In this document: positions 39,629 to 49,481 of the stretch, one piece after another
Position numbering within the stretch: the first letter of the stretch is position 1
How the letters are laid out: every line of letters begins with the position of its first letter
NCBI RefSeq assembly: GCF_022402485.1
Contig: NZ_JAKRSA010000031.1
Coordinates: 61,252-125,251 of the forward strand
Direction of reading: 5' to 3'
Length of the DNA: 64,000 nucleotides
Source of the DNA: Phenylobacterium sp.
GTDB lineage: Bacteria; Pseudomonadota; Alphaproteobacteria; Caulobacterales; Caulobacteraceae
Program-made: the position numbers and the translations under genes
Notes under the pieces: generated by a model
The model's input: the letters and a program-made list of their open reading frames with translations, nothing else
Database searches by the model: none
What the model was told of the DNA's origin: nothing

Positions 39629-40593
39629 GCGCTGATTTTGACGCCGTCGCCGTCGGTCGCCGGGTGCTGGCCGCAGAGGCCGCCGCCCTGAGCCAGCAGG
39701 CCGAGGGCCTGGGTGAGGCCTTTGTTCAGGCGGTGAACATTCTCTATGCCGCCAAGGGCCGGATCGCCTGCACTGGCATTGGCAAGTCTGGGCATGTGGC
39801 GCGCAAGATCGCGGCCACCTTCGCCTCCACCGGCACAGCGGCCTTTTTTGTCCACGCCTCGGAGGCCAGCCACGGGGACCTGGGGATGATCGGCCAGGAA
39901 GACGCCGTCCTGGCGCTTTCCAAGTCCGGCGAAGTGCGCGAACTCGCCGACATCCTGGCCTATGCTAAGCGATTCAAGATCCCGCTGATCGCCCTGACGG
40001 CAGCCCCCGGCAGCGCCCTTGGGCAGGCCGCCGACGTGGTGCTGCGCCTGGCCGATGCGCCGGAGGCCACCGCCGAGGTCAGCGCCCCGACCACCTCCAC
40101 CACCCTGCAGATTGCCCTGGGCGACGCGCTCGCTGTGGCGCTGTTGGAACGGCGGGGGTTCACGGCCAAGGACTTCAAGACCTTCCATCCCGGCGGCAAG
40201 CTGGGCGCCATGCTGCGCACGGTAGGGGACCTGATGCATGGGGCGGCCGAGCTGCCCCTGGTCAGCCAGGACACTCCCATGCCTGAGGCCCTGCTGATCA
40301 TGACCGAGAAGCGCTGGGGGATCGTCGGGGTCACCGACGGGGCTGGTCGGCTGGTGGGCGCCATTACCGACGGCGACCTGCGCCGCCACATCGAAGGTCT
40401 GCTGACCCAGACCGCGGGCCAGGTGATGACCGCAGGACCCAAGAAAACCGCCCCTCCGAACATGATGGCGTCTGAGGCCCTGGCCCTGATGAGCGATCCG
40501 GCGCCCCCGGTCACCGTGCTGTTCGTGGTGGAAAACGACCGCCCTGTGGGCATATTGCACGTCCATGACCTGCTTCGGGCCGGTGTCATGTAG
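39625..40593 (+). CDS. kdsD: Arabinose-5-phosphate isomerase KdsD/KpsF
   Basis: A 322-residue enzyme with an SIS sugar-isomerase domain (residues 30-195; IACTGIGKSGHVARKIAATF, ASHGDLGMI, LALSKSGEVRELADIL) followed by two CBS domains (about 205-320, HPGGKLGAMLRTVGDLMH joins them; PVGILHVHDLLRAGV ends). It interconverts ribulose-5-phosphate and arabinose-5-phosphate, the first step to Kdo for LPS. Confidence 0.96.
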   Translation: MSADFDAVAVGRRVLAAEAAALSQQAEGLGEAFVQAVNILYAAKGRIACTGIGKSGHVARKIAATFASTGTAAFFVHASEASHGDLGMIGQEDAVLALSKSGEVRELADILAYAKRFKIPLIALTAAPGSALGQAADVVLRLADAPEATAEVSAPTTSTTLQIALGDALAVALLERRGFTAKDFKTFHPGGKLGAMLRTVGDLMHGAAELPLVSQDTPMPEALLIMTEKRWGIVGVTDGAGRLVGAITDGDLRRHIEGLLTQTAGQVMTAGPKKTAPPNMMASEALALMSDPAPPVTVLFVVENDRPVGILHVHDLLRAGVM

Positions 40594-40688
40594 CAACTGT
40601 CGCGGAGCGCCCTTAGGGCGTACGCAACAGGGTGGCCTTCCGGCCCTCCACTCGCCAAAGCTGTTGACCACCCACCTGCGGAGTTCAG

Positions 40689-42191
40689 ATGCTTCTCGCC
40701 CCCAGCGCCGATCTTGTCCCCAATACCCTCGCCTATGAGAACCAGCCGCTGGTGAAAGCCACAGGCTTTCGGGAGTACGATGCGCGGTGGCTGTTTGGCC
40801 CAGACATCAACCTGCTGGGTGTCGAAGCGCTCGGCATGGGGCTGGGCACGCTGATCCGGCAGATGGGTCAGACGAAGATCGTGGTCGGCCATGATTTCAG
40901 GTCCTACTCCCTGTCGATCAAACAGGCCCTGACCCTGGGACTCATCCAGGCCGGCTGCGAGGTGCTGGACATCGGCCTGGCGCTGTCGCCCATCGCCTAT
41001 TTCGCTCAGTTCGACCTGGACGCCCCCTGCGTCGCCATGGTCACCGCCAGCCACAATGAGAACGGCTGGACCGGGGTGAAGATGGGTGCCCAGCGGCCCC
41101 TGACCTTCGGACCCGACGAAATGGGCCGCCTGAAGGACATCGTGCTGGGCGGCAAATGGGAGCTGCGTCCTGGCGGCAGCCTGACCCACGTCGCTGGCGT
41201 GGCTGAGCGCTACATCGCCGACGTGGCCGCTGGCGTCAGCCTGAAGCGCCCGCTCAAGGTGGTCTGCGCCTGTGGCAATGGTACGGCCGGCGCCTTTGCC
41301 GCCGAGGGCCTGCGCAAGATGGGCGTGGCGGTGGTCTATGAGATGGACTGCGAGCTGGACTGGACCTTCCCGCGCTACAATCCCAACCCCGAAGACCAGG
41401 AAATGCTGCACGCCATGGCTGAGGCCGTGCGCCAGTATGGTGCCGACTGCGCCCTGGGCTTTGACGGCGACGGGGATCGCTGCGGGGTGGTGGACGACGA
41501 GGGCGAGGAGATCTTCGCCGACAAGATCGGCCTGATGCTGGCCAGGGATCTGTCGGCCCTGCACAAGGACGCCACGTTCGTCGTCGATGTGAAGTCCACG
41601 GGCCTCTACGCCACCGACGAAGTGCTGGCCGCCAACGGCGCCAAGACCGTCTACTGGAAGACCGGCCACAGCTATATCAAGCGCAAGACCGCCGAGCTCG
41701 GCGCCCTGGCCGGGTTCGAAAAGAGCGGCCACTTCTTCTTCAACGACCCCATCGGCCGGGGCTATGACGACGGCCTGGTGGCCGCCGCCGCCATCCTGGC
41801 CATGCTGGACCGCAATCCGGACAGAAAGCTGTCGGACCTCAAGAAGGCCCTGCCGGTAGCCTATACGTCCCTGACCATGTCCCCCCACTGCGCCGACGAG
41901 GAAAAGTACGGGGTGGTCGACAAGATCGTCGCCGAGTACGAGGCCCTGCGGGCGGCGGGCGGCACGATCCTAGGACGTAAGATCGTTGATCTGATCACCG
42001 TCAATGGCGTGCGCGTGGCGCTGGAGGACGGGTCCTGGGTGCTGGTCCGGGCCTCGTCCAATAAGCCGGAAATCGTGGTGGTGGTGGAAAGCACGCATTC
42101 GGCCGACGACATGCGCGCCCTGTTCCACAAAGAGGTGAAGCCCCGCCTGGGACAGCACCCGCAGGTCGGCAGCTACAACCAGGAAATCTAA
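40689..42191 (+). CDS. Phosphomannomutase/phosphoglucomutase
   Basis: A 500-residue alpha-D-phosphohexomutase. Phosphoserine loop VTASHNENGWTGVKMG (about 118-133), metal loop ALGFDGDGDRCGVVD (about 258), sugar loop GFEKSGHFFF and phosphate loop VRASSNKPEI are all present. This is the AlgC/ManB class, which makes mannose-1-P and glucose-1-P for GDP-mannose and UDP-glucose. It follows kdsD by about 95 bases. Confidence 0.95.
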   Translation: MLLAPSADLVPNTLAYENQPLVKATGFREYDARWLFGPDINLLGVEALGMGLGTLIRQMGQTKIVVGHDFRSYSLSIKQALTLGLIQAGCEVLDIGLALSPIAYFAQFDLDAPCVAMVTASHNENGWTGVKMGAQRPLTFGPDEMGRLKDIVLGGKWELRPGGSLTHVAGVAERYIADVAAGVSLKRPLKVVCACGNGTAGAFAAEGLRKMGVAVVYEMDCELDWTFPRYNPNPEDQEMLHAMAEAVRQYGADCALGFDGDGDRCGVVDDEGEEIFADKIGLMLARDLSALHKDATFVVDVKSTGLYATDEVLAANGAKTVYWKTGHSYIKRKTAELGALAGFEKSGHFFFNDPIGRGYDDGLVAAAAILAMLDRNPDRKLSDLKKALPVAYTSLTMSPHCADEEKYGVVDKIVAEYEALRAAGGTILGRKIVDLITVNGVRVALEDGSWVLVRASSNKPEIVVVVESTHSADDMRALFHKEVKPRLGQHPQVGSYNQEI

Positions 42192-42248
42192 CCGACCCTA
42201 GCCCTCGCGGCGGCGGTTTCAGCGATTGCAGGACTTAAGGACCAACCC

Positions 42249-43553
42249 ATGCAAGTGGCGATGATCGGGACGGGTTATGTGGGCCTGGTGAGCGGGGCGT
42301 GCTTTGCTGACTTTGGCCATCAGGTGACCTGCATCGACAAGGACGCGGGCAAGATTGAGCGCCTGCGCCAAGGGGGCATCCCGATCTTTGAGCCGGGCCT
42401 TGAGGGTCTGGTGGCGCGCAATGTGACGGCAGGCCGGCTGTTCTTCGACACCGAGGCCGCCGAGGCGGTGCGCAGTGCTGATGCGGTGTTCATCGCCGTG
42501 GGCACGCCGTCGCGGCGTGGCGATGGCCATGCGGACCTCTCTTACGTCTATGCGGCGGCCGAAGAGATCGCCGACCTCATGGAGGGCTTCACCGTGGTGG
42601 TGACCAAGTCCACCGTGCCGGTGGGCACCGGCGATGAGATCGAGAAGATCATCAAGGCCAGGCGGCCGGACGCGCAGTTTGCCGTGGTGTCCAACCCGGA
42701 GTTCCTGCGCGAAGGCGCAGCCATCGAGGATTTCAAGCGCCCCGACCGGGTGGTGGTGGGTCTGGAGGATGAGCGGGCCCGGCCGGTGATGAGCGAGCTT
42801 TACCGGCCGCTTTATCTGAACGAGACCCCGATCGTGTTCACCGGCCGGCGGACCAGCGAGCTGATCAAGTATGCGGCCAACGCCTTCCTGGCCATGAAGA
42901 TCACCTTCATCAACGAGATGGCTGATCTCTGCGAGGCCGTGGGTGCTGATGTGCAGCAGGTGGCCAAGGGTATCGGCCTGGACGGACGGATCGGGGGCAA
43001 GTTCCTGAATGCCGGTCCTGGCTATGGCGGTTCATGCTTTCCGAAAGACACCCTGGCGCTTGTGCGCACCGCCACCGACTTCGGCGCGCCGGTGCAGCTG
43101 ATCGAGGCCACGGTGCGGGTCAATGACCAGCGCAAGAAGGCCATGGCCGACAAGGTGGTGAAGGCCATGGGCGGGGATGTGCAGGGAAAGCGGATCGGGG
43201 TTCTCGGCCTGACCTTCAAGCCCAACACCGACGACATGCGCGATGCCCCGAGCCTGGACATCATTCCGGCCCTGCAGGCGGCCGGTGCCGTGATCACGGC
43301 GTTTGATCCGGAAGGCGAGACCGAGGCGCGCCACCTGCTGCCGGGCGTCACCTTCGCCGCCGAGCCCTATGCTGTGGCCAAGGACGCCGACGCCATCGTG
43401 ATCATCACCGAATGGGATGAGTTCAGGGCGCTGGATCTAGACCGGATCAAGGCCGACATGGCCGCTCCAGTGCTGGTCGATCTGCGCAATATCTACCGGC
43501 CTGACGATGTACGCCGCCAGGGCTTTGACTATGTGAGCATCGGGCGGGTCTAA
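42249..43553 (+). CDS. ugd: UDP-glucose 6-dehydrogenase
   Basis: A 434-residue enzyme: NAD-binding MIGTGYVGLVSGACFADFGH at the N-terminus, VAVGTPS, TVPVGTGDEIE, the active Cys in GPGYGGSCFPKDTLAL (about residue 260) and the C-terminal UDP-binding domain with GLTFKPNTDDMRDAPS. It oxidises UDP-glucose to UDP-glucuronate for exopolysaccharide or lipid A/glycolipid decoration. It lies 57 bases after the hexomutase gene. Confidence 0.96.
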   Translation: MQVAMIGTGYVGLVSGACFADFGHQVTCIDKDAGKIERLRQGGIPIFEPGLEGLVARNVTAGRLFFDTEAAEAVRSADAVFIAVGTPSRRGDGHADLSYVYAAAEEIADLMEGFTVVVTKSTVPVGTGDEIEKIIKARRPDAQFAVVSNPEFLREGAAIEDFKRPDRVVVGLEDERARPVMSELYRPLYLNETPIVFTGRRTSELIKYAANAFLAMKITFINEMADLCEAVGADVQQVAKGIGLDGRIGGKFLNAGPGYGGSCFPKDTLALVRTATDFGAPVQLIEATVRVNDQRKKAMADKVVKAMGGDVQGKRIGVLGLTFKPNTDDMRDAPSLDIIPALQAAGAVITAFDPEGETEARHLLPGVTFAAEPYAVAKDADAIVIITEWDEFRALDLDRIKADMAAPVLVDLRNIYRPDDVRRQGFDYVSIGRV

Positions 43554-43575
43554 GGCCCGCCTGAGATGGGGCCGG

Positions 43576-43737
43576 TCAGCCCAGCGGCATCAAACCCATA
43601 ATCTGCTGGACGATCCAGAGTGCACCAGCCCAGAAGGCCAGGCTGAGAAGGGCGACGAAGGCCAGGCAGGCGATCGAGGCGGGGCCCCGATTCCCAGTCC
43701 CTTGCCCGCGCTCCGCCGTAGCGGTGTTGCGAGACAT
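43576..43737 (-). CDS. Small single-pass membrane protein
   Basis: A 53-residue protein with a hydrophilic N-terminus and one helix (about residues 22-46, ACLAFVALLSLAFWAGALWI). The ATG at 43737 has GGGAG 7 bases upstream; the longer frame to 43857 is not convincing. It lies between ugd and glmM, opposite to ugd and in line with glmM's strand. Unknown function. Confidence 0.6.
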   Translation of the reverse strand: MSRNTATAERGQGTGNRGPASIACLAFVALLSLAFWAGALWIVQQIMGLMPLG

Positions 43738-43863
43738 GCGTTTCTCCCAGTCGATCTTGTGTCTTCGACCCGGTCGAGCGGGTCGAACGTTACGAGACTG
43801 ACATAAACCTGGGAGACTGAACAGGGTTTCTGAAGTCCAAACCCAAATCGGTGACAATAGGTC

Positions 43864-45216
43864 TCAGGCTGCGGCCTGTCGCACCACGCCGGCGATCTCG
43901 TGGACGATCTCGAAGATCAGTTTCTCATCGTCACCTTCAGCCATGATACGAATCAGCGGCTCGGTGCCGGACGCCCGCACCAGCAGGCGGCCACAGCCGT
44001 TCAGGCGCTTTTCGGCACTGGCGATGGCTCCCTTGACGCTGTCGGAGTCCAGGGGGCGGCCACTGCCAAAGCGGACGTTTTCCAGCAGTTGCGGCACCGG
44101 CTCGAACTGGCGGGCGAGCGCGCTCATCGGCTTGTCGGACTCCTTGAGGACGGCCAGGACCTGCAGGGCCGCCAGCAGGCCATCGCCAGTGGTCGAAAAG
44201 TCCGACAGGATCACATGGCCCGACTGCTCGCCGCCGAGATTGAAGCCGCCCTCGCGCATGCGCTTCATCACCGAGCGGTCGCCCACGGCGGTCCGCTCCA
44301 GAATCAGGTCTCGGTCGCTGAGGAAACGCTCAAGGCCCAGATTGGACATCACCGTGGCCACGACGCCGCCGCCGGTCAGTCGGCCGCGAGCCGCCCAGTG
44401 CCCGGCGATCATGGCCATGATCTGGTCGCCGTCGACCACGTGGCCCGTCTCATCGCAGATCACAAGACGATCGGCGTCTCCATCCAGGGCAATGCCGATA
44501 TCGGCACGATACTCCCGCACCATCCGCGCCATGGCTTCCGGGTGGGTTGAGCCGCAGTCATTGTTGATGTTGAAGCCATTGGGCTCCACCCCCAGGCGGA
44601 TGACCTCGGCACCCAGCTCGTAGAGGGCGGTAGGGGCCACCTTATAGGCCGCCCCATTGGCGCAATCGATGACGATGCGCAGGCCGTTGAGGCTGAGGCG
44701 GCGGGGGAAGGTGGCCTTGGCGATTTCCACATAACGGGCCTGGGAGTCATCGATCCGCGCCACTCGACCCAGCGCGTCCGGCGCCGCAAGTCGCTCCTGC
44801 AACCCCTCGTCCATCAGGGCCTCGATCTCCAGCTCTCGGGCGTCGGAGAGCTTGAAGCCATCGGGACCAAACAGCTTGATGCCATTGTCGGAAAAGGCGT
44901 TGTGCGATGCGCTGATCATGACGCCGAGATCAGCCCGCATGGAGCGGGTCATCATGGCGACGCCCGGGGTGGGCATGGGGCCCAGCAGGCGGACATCCAT
45001 GCCCACGCTGGTGAAGCCGGCCACCAGGGCGGGCTCGATCATATAGCCAGACAGTCGCGTGTCCTTGCCGATCACGACCAGATGGCGTCGGGCGTCCTGG
45101 GACATGAACACCTTGCCCGCCGCCATGCCGACCCGAAGGGCGACCTCGGCGGTCATGGGATGGCGGTTAGCCTCCCCCCGGATGCCGTCAGTTCCAAAAT
45201 AGGTGCGCTTGGTCAT
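43864..45216 (-). CDS. glmM: Phosphoglucosamine mutase
   Basis: A 450-residue hexomutase of the GlmM type: [17 protein letters not shown] at the N-terminus, catalytic Ser in [15 protein letters not shown] (about residue 101), metal loop [13 protein letters not shown], and [16 protein letters not shown] at the end. It turns glucosamine-6-P into glucosamine-1-P for UDP-GlcNAc. The ATG at 45216 is used; a GTG four codons upstream is the alternative. It diverges from glmS, the preceding step of the pathway. Confidence 0.97.
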   Translation of the reverse strand: MTKRTYFGTDGIRGEANRHPMTAEVALRVGMAAGKVFMSQDARRHLVVIGKDTRLSGYMIEPALVAGFTSVGMDVRLLGPMPTPGVAMMTRSMRADLGVMISASHNAFSDNGIKLFGPDGFKLSDARELEIEALMDEGLQERLAAPDALGRVARIDDSQARYVEIAKATFPRRLSLNGLRIVIDCANGAAYKVAPTALYELGAEVIRLGVEPNGFNINNDCGSTHPEAMARMVREYRADIGIALDGDADRLVICDETGHVVDGDQIMAMIAGHWAARGRLTGGGVVATVMSNLGLERFLSDRDLILERTAVGDRSVMKRMREGGFNLGGEQSGHVILSDFSTTGDGLLAALQVLAVLKESDKPMSALARQFEPVPQLLENVRFGSGRPLDSDSVKGAIASAEKRLNGCGRLLVRASGTEPLIRIMAEGDDEKLIFEIVHEIAGVVRQAAA

Positions 45217-45341
45217 GGTCGGACTCACGAAACGATCGGAAACCCAGATTTAGTCGACGCGGCGTTTGCGAATGCTAAAGGCGGCGCATGGCCAGACATT
45301 AGGCGTGTCGGAGCCATCCGGCAAAACGTGAGGTTCAGGCC

Positions 45342-47165
45342 ATGTGCGGCATCATTGGCATTGTCGGCAAGACCGACGTTCAGGACCGGCTGGTGGAGAG
45401 CCTGCTGCGCCTGGAATATCGCGGCTATGACTCCGCCGGGGTGGCGGGGGTTACGGGCACAGGGCAGGTCGAGCGCCGCCGGGCCAAGGGCAAGATCCGC
45501 GCCCTGCAGGACGTGCTGGCGGCCGAGCCCCTAGTGGCCAAGGTGGGCATTGGCCACACCCGATGGGCGACCCACGGGGCACCTTCGGAGCGTAACGCCC
45601 ATCCCCATACGGCCGGCAGGGTCACCCTGGTCCATAACGGCATCATCGAGAATTTCGCCGAGCTGCGGCGGGAGCTGGAGGCTCAGGGGCGGACCTTTTC
45701 CAGCGACACCGACACCGAGATCATCGCCCACCTGCTGGACAGTCAGCTGCAGGCGGGCCTTCCGCCGCTCAAGGCCCTGAAGGCCACCCTGGACCGACTG
45801 ACCGGCGCCTATGCCCTGGCGGTGCTGATCGCCGGCGAGGATCAGGCAGTGTTTGGTGCCCGGCGGGGCAGCCCCCTGGTGGTCGGCTATGGCGTAGGCG
45901 AGATGTTCCTGGGCTCCGACGCCCTGGCGGTCGGCCCCTTCACCAACCGTGTGGCCTATCTGGAGGAGGGTGACTTCGTCCGCATCGACCATGACAAGGC
46001 CGAGATCTTCGATGCCGCGGGCGAAGGCGTGGTCCGGGAGGTCAAGCAGCTCGCCCAGGCTGCAGCCCTGGTAGAGCGGGGCAACTACCGGCACTTCATG
46101 GAGAAGGAAATCCACGACCAGCCCGAGGGGTGCCAGCGCACCATCGCGGCCTATGTGGACACCTTGACCAGCCGGGCCGCCATTCCCGGGGGGCTGGATT
46201 TCGCTAGCCTGGAGCGCATTCAGATCGTCGCCTGCGGCACCTCTTATATCGCCGGCATGATCGGCCGCTATCTGATCGAGCAGCTGGCCGATCTGCCGGT
46301 GGACGTGGAGATCGCCTCGGAGTTCCGCTACCGCCAGCCCGCCCTGCGGCCCGGTGCCCTGGTGATCGCCATGTCCCAGTCGGGGGAAACCGCCGACACC
46401 CTGGCGGCCCTGCGCTACTGCAAGGCCCGGGACATGCGCAGCGCCGCCATCGTCAATGCCACCGAATCCACCATCGCCCGGGAGGTGGATGTGGTGTGGC
46501 CGATCCATTGCGGGCCAGAGATCGGGGTGGCGTCGACCAAGGCCTTCACCGCCCAGGTCAGTGTGCTGATCGCCCTGGCCATCGCCGCGGCCAAGGCCCG
46601 GGGCAGGATCGATGCGGCCGAGGAGGCCCGGCTGGTCAAGGTGCTGCTGGGCGCACCCCGTCTGATGGCTGAGGCCATCGGCCTGGAGGACGCCATCAGC
46701 GCCATCGCCACCGAGATCGCCAAGGCCAAGGACGTGCTCTATCTCGGCCGAGGGCCCATGTCGGCGCTGGCCCTGGAGGGCGCGCTGAAGCTCAAGGAGA
46801 TCAGCTACATCCATGCCGAGGGCTATGCGGCTGGCGAGCTGAAGCATGGCCCTATCGCCCTGGTGGACGACCAGACGCCGATCATCATCCTGGCACCTTA
46901 TGACTCCTGGTTCGAGAAGTCGGCCTCCAACATGAGCGAGGTCATGGCCCGGGGCGGCCAGGTGGTGTTCATCACCGACACTGAAGGGGCCAAGCATGCG
47001 CCGGACGGGGCCAAGGTGGTGGTCACAGCCCCCTCCTCCGACCCTCTGGTGTCTACCCTGGTCATGTCAGCCCCCATCCAGCTGCTGGCCTATCATGTGG
47101 CCGTGCAGAAGGGTGCCGACGTGGATCAGCCGCGCAACCTGGCCAAGTCGGTCACCGTCGAGTGA
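45342..47165 (+). CDS. glmS: Glutamine-fructose-6-phosphate aminotransferase
   Basis: A 607-residue GlmS. The glutaminase domain starts MCGIIGIVG, so Cys2 becomes the N-terminal nucleophile, followed by RLEYRGYDSAG and GHTRWATHG. Two SIS isomerase domains follow (CGTSYIAGM, MSQSGETADTLAAL; GRGPMSALALEGALKLKEI), and the protein ends DVDQPRNLAKSVTVE, the typical C-terminus. It makes glucosamine-6-P, the entry to amino-sugar synthesis. No ribozyme or sRNA site was recognised in the upstream 125 bases. Confidence 0.97.
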   Translation: MCGIIGIVGKTDVQDRLVESLLRLEYRGYDSAGVAGVTGTGQVERRRAKGKIRALQDVLAAEPLVAKVGIGHTRWATHGAPSERNAHPHTAGRVTLVHNGIIENFAELRRELEAQGRTFSSDTDTEIIAHLLDSQLQAGLPPLKALKATLDRLTGAYALAVLIAGEDQAVFGARRGSPLVVGYGVGEMFLGSDALAVGPFTNRVAYLEEGDFVRIDHDKAEIFDAAGEGVVREVKQLAQAAALVERGNYRHFMEKEIHDQPEGCQRTIAAYVDTLTSRAAIPGGLDFASLERIQIVACGTSYIAGMIGRYLIEQLADLPVDVEIASEFRYRQPALRPGALVIAMSQSGETADTLAALRYCKARDMRSAAIVNATESTIAREVDVVWPIHCGPEIGVASTKAFTAQVSVLIALAIAAAKARGRIDAAEEARLVKVLLGAPRLMAEAIGLEDAISAIATEIAKAKDVLYLGRGPMSALALEGALKLKEISYIHAEGYAAGELKHGPIALVDDQTPIIILAPYDSWFEKSASNMSEVMARGGQVVFITDTEGAKHAPDGAKVVVTAPSSDPLVSTLVMSAPIQLLAYHVAVQKGADVDQPRNLAKSVTVE

Positions 47166-47271
47166 CATGATCCTGGGCTAAGCGCTCCAGGCCCATGGGA
47201 TTTCATCCGACGGTGGTGGATTTCCCCCGCGCCCTCGTCTAGCGAGTTGGGCGGCATGGACGGAGGACGGG

Positions 47272-48141
47272 ATGACGAGGCGGGTTCGTAAGGCGGTGCT
47301 GCCGGTGGCGGGACTGGGGACGCGGGTGCTTCCCGGGGCCAAGACGACCCCAAAGAACATGCTCAACGTCTTTGACCGCCCCATCCTGTCCTATGTGATC
47401 GAGGAAGGCCGGGCGGCCGGTATCGAGCACTTCGTCTTTATCGTCGGGCGCGGACAGGGCGCGATCGAGGACTATTTCGACGCCGCCCCTGAAATCGAGG
47501 GTGCCCTTGAGGCCAAGGGTAAGACCGACATCCTGGCCGAGGTGCGCCGGGACCTGCCCAAGCCCGGCCAGATGAGCTTCGTGCGTCAGATGGCCCCTTT
47601 GGGTCTGGGCCACGCAGTCTGGTGCGCCCGCGACATCATCGGTGACGAGCCCTTTGCCGTCATGCTGCCGGACATGCTGATGGCAGCCGATCCTGCGGCG
47701 CTAGCGCAGGCTGTCAACGCCCACAGCGAGGTCGGCGGGAACATCGTGGTGGTGGAGCCGGCACCTGAGGGCGAGGCCCACAAGTACGGCATCGTCGACC
47801 TGGAAAGCCAGACTGGCCGCCTCAACCGGATGCGGGGCATGGTGGAGAAACCGGCACCCGGCACTGAGCCTTCGAACCTGTTCATCAGTGGGCGCTACGT
47901 GCTGCAGCCCGAAATCTTCCCGCTGCTGGAAAAGCAGGGCAAGGGCGCCGGCGGAGAGATCCAGCTGACCGACGCCATGGCCGAGCTGATGAAGCTACAG
48001 CCCTTCCATGCCCTGGAATATGATGGGGTAACCTATGACTGCGGCGACAAGCTTGGCCTTCTGCGCGCCAATGTGGCGTTCGCCCTGCGTCATCCCAGCC
48101 TGGGTCAGAGCGCCCGTGACGTAATCAGCGCCCTGCTCTGA
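47272..48141 (+). CDS. galU: UTP-glucose-1-phosphate uridylyltransferase
   Basis: A 289-residue GalU: nucleotide site AVLPVAGLGTRVLPGAKTTP with KNMLNVFDRPIL, IEEGRAAGIEHFVFIVGRGQ, PEIFPLLEKQGKGAGGEIQL and the end DCGDKLGLLRANVAFAL. It makes UDP-glucose, the substrate of Ugd (42249) and of the SqdB-like enzyme immediately downstream. Confidence 0.96.
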   Translation: MTRRVRKAVLPVAGLGTRVLPGAKTTPKNMLNVFDRPILSYVIEEGRAAGIEHFVFIVGRGQGAIEDYFDAAPEIEGALEAKGKTDILAEVRRDLPKPGQMSFVRQMAPLGLGHAVWCARDIIGDEPFAVMLPDMLMAADPAALAQAVNAHSEVGGNIVVVEPAPEGEAHKYGIVDLESQTGRLNRMRGMVEKPAPGTEPSNLFISGRYVLQPEIFPLLEKQGKGAGGEIQLTDAMAELMKLQPFHALEYDGVTYDCGDKLGLLRANVAFALRHPSLGQSARDVISALL

Positions 48142-48263
48142 GGCGGTCACTCACCACATCGTGCGGGTTTTGATCCAGCGCAATCGAGCGCTCAACGCTT
48201 CCCCAACGCTCTGGCGTTTGTTAGCCGTGGCGCAGATGAAGTCCTGCACGGATCGGAGCGGCG

Positions 48264-49472
48264 ATGCGCGTACTCATTCTCGGCGGAGATGGCTTTTGTG
48301 GATGGCCCACAGCCCTCCATCTCTCTGCCCGCGGCCACGAGGTGGCCATTGTCGACAACCTGTCCAGGCGACGGATTGATGGGGAGCTGGGGGTTCAGTC
48401 CCTGACCCCTGTCCGGGACATCCACGAGCGAATCGCAGCCTGGAAAGAGGTGTCGGGCCACGAGATCGGCTTTCACGACATCACCGTGGGCAAGGATTAC
48501 GACGCCCTGCTGGATCTCTTGAAGACCTGGCGACCGGACTCCATCGTCCATTTCGCCGAACAGCGGGCCGCGCCCTATTCGATGAAGTCGGCCCAGCATA
48601 AGCGCTACACCGTCGACAACAACCTGAACGCCACCAATGACGTGCTGGCGGCCATCGTGGACTCAGGCCTGGACATCCATCTGGCCCACCTGGGGACCAT
48701 GGGGGTCTATGGCTACGGCACGGCAGGCGCGGCGATCCCGGAGGGCTATCTGACGGTCAAGATCGAGACCCCTGAGGGCTGGGTCGAGCGGGAGATCCTC
48801 TATCCGGCCAATCCGGGGTCGATCTATCACATGACCAAGACCCAGGACGCCCTGCTGTTCCAGTTCTACGCCAAGAACGACCACCTGCGGATCACCGATC
48901 TGCACCAGGGCATCGTCTGGGGCACCCAGACGGAGGAAACCCGGCAGGACGAGCGGCTGATCAATCGGTTTGACTATGACGGCGACTACGGCACGGTTCT
49001 GAACCGCTTCCTGATGCAGTCGGCTGTGGGCTATCCCCTGACCATCCATGGGGCGGGCGGCCAGACCCGGGCCTTCATCCATATTCAGGACACCGTGCGC
49101 TGCGTCGAGCTGGCGCTGGCCCATCCCCCCGAGCGGGGCGAGCGGGTTAAGGTCATGAACCAGATGACCGAGACCTGGCGGGTGCGCGACCTGGCCCAGA
49201 TGATCGCCGGCCTGACCCAAGCCGAGGTGGCCCATCTGCCCAATCCCCGGGCTGAGGCCGACGAAAACGACCTGCTGGTCGAGAACAAATGCCTGTTGGA
49301 CTACGGCCTGAATCCCATCCGGCTGGCCGACGGCTTGCTGCTGGAGGTGGCCGAGATCGCCCGGGCCTATGCCGACCGCGCTGACCTGAGCAAGATCCCT
49401 TGCGAGTCCCACTGGAACGCCGAGCGGGCAGCGGCAGCCACCGATACGGGCAAGGCGGTGGCGGCCGAATAG
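48264..49472 (+). CDS. sqdB: UDP-sulfoquinovose synthase-like NAD-dependent epimerase/dehydratase
   Basis: A 402-residue extended SDR enzyme. NAD motif LILGGDGFCGWPTALHLS and NLSRRRIDGELGVQSLTPV match SQD1/SqdB, not ordinary epimerases; HFAEQRAAPYSM, LGTMGVYG (143-150, catalytic Thr145) and Y188-x3-K192 (YHMTK) are in place. QGIVWGTQTEET is another SQD1-type segment. The known family makes UDP-sulfoquinovose from UDP-glucose and sulfite for sulfolipid or sulfosugar glycans. It lies 122 bases after galU. Confidence 0.9.
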   Translation: MRVLILGGDGFCGWPTALHLSARGHEVAIVDNLSRRRIDGELGVQSLTPVRDIHERIAAWKEVSGHEIGFHDITVGKDYDALLDLLKTWRPDSIVHFAEQRAAPYSMKSAQHKRYTVDNNLNATNDVLAAIVDSGLDIHLAHLGTMGVYGYGTAGAAIPEGYLTVKIETPEGWVEREILYPANPGSIYHMTKTQDALLFQFYAKNDHLRITDLHQGIVWGTQTEETRQDERLINRFDYDGDYGTVLNRFLMQSAVGYPLTIHGAGGQTRAFIHIQDTVRCVELALAHPPERGERVKVMNQMTETWRVRDLAQMIAGLTQAEVAHLPNPRAEADENDLLVENKCLLDYGLNPIRLADGLLLEVAEIARAYADRADLSKIPCESHWNAERAAAATDTGKAVAAE

Positions 49473-49481
49473 GCCGGGCCC

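Noticed and set aside
39960..41888. A 642-residue open frame on the minus strand across kdsD and the hexomutase gene
   Set aside because: It is antisense to two well-identified enzymes and crosses their intergenic gap; no family feature is seen, and high GC makes long antisense frames common.
45531..46997. A 488-residue antisense frame in glmS
   Set aside because: glmS is complete and canonical on the plus strand.
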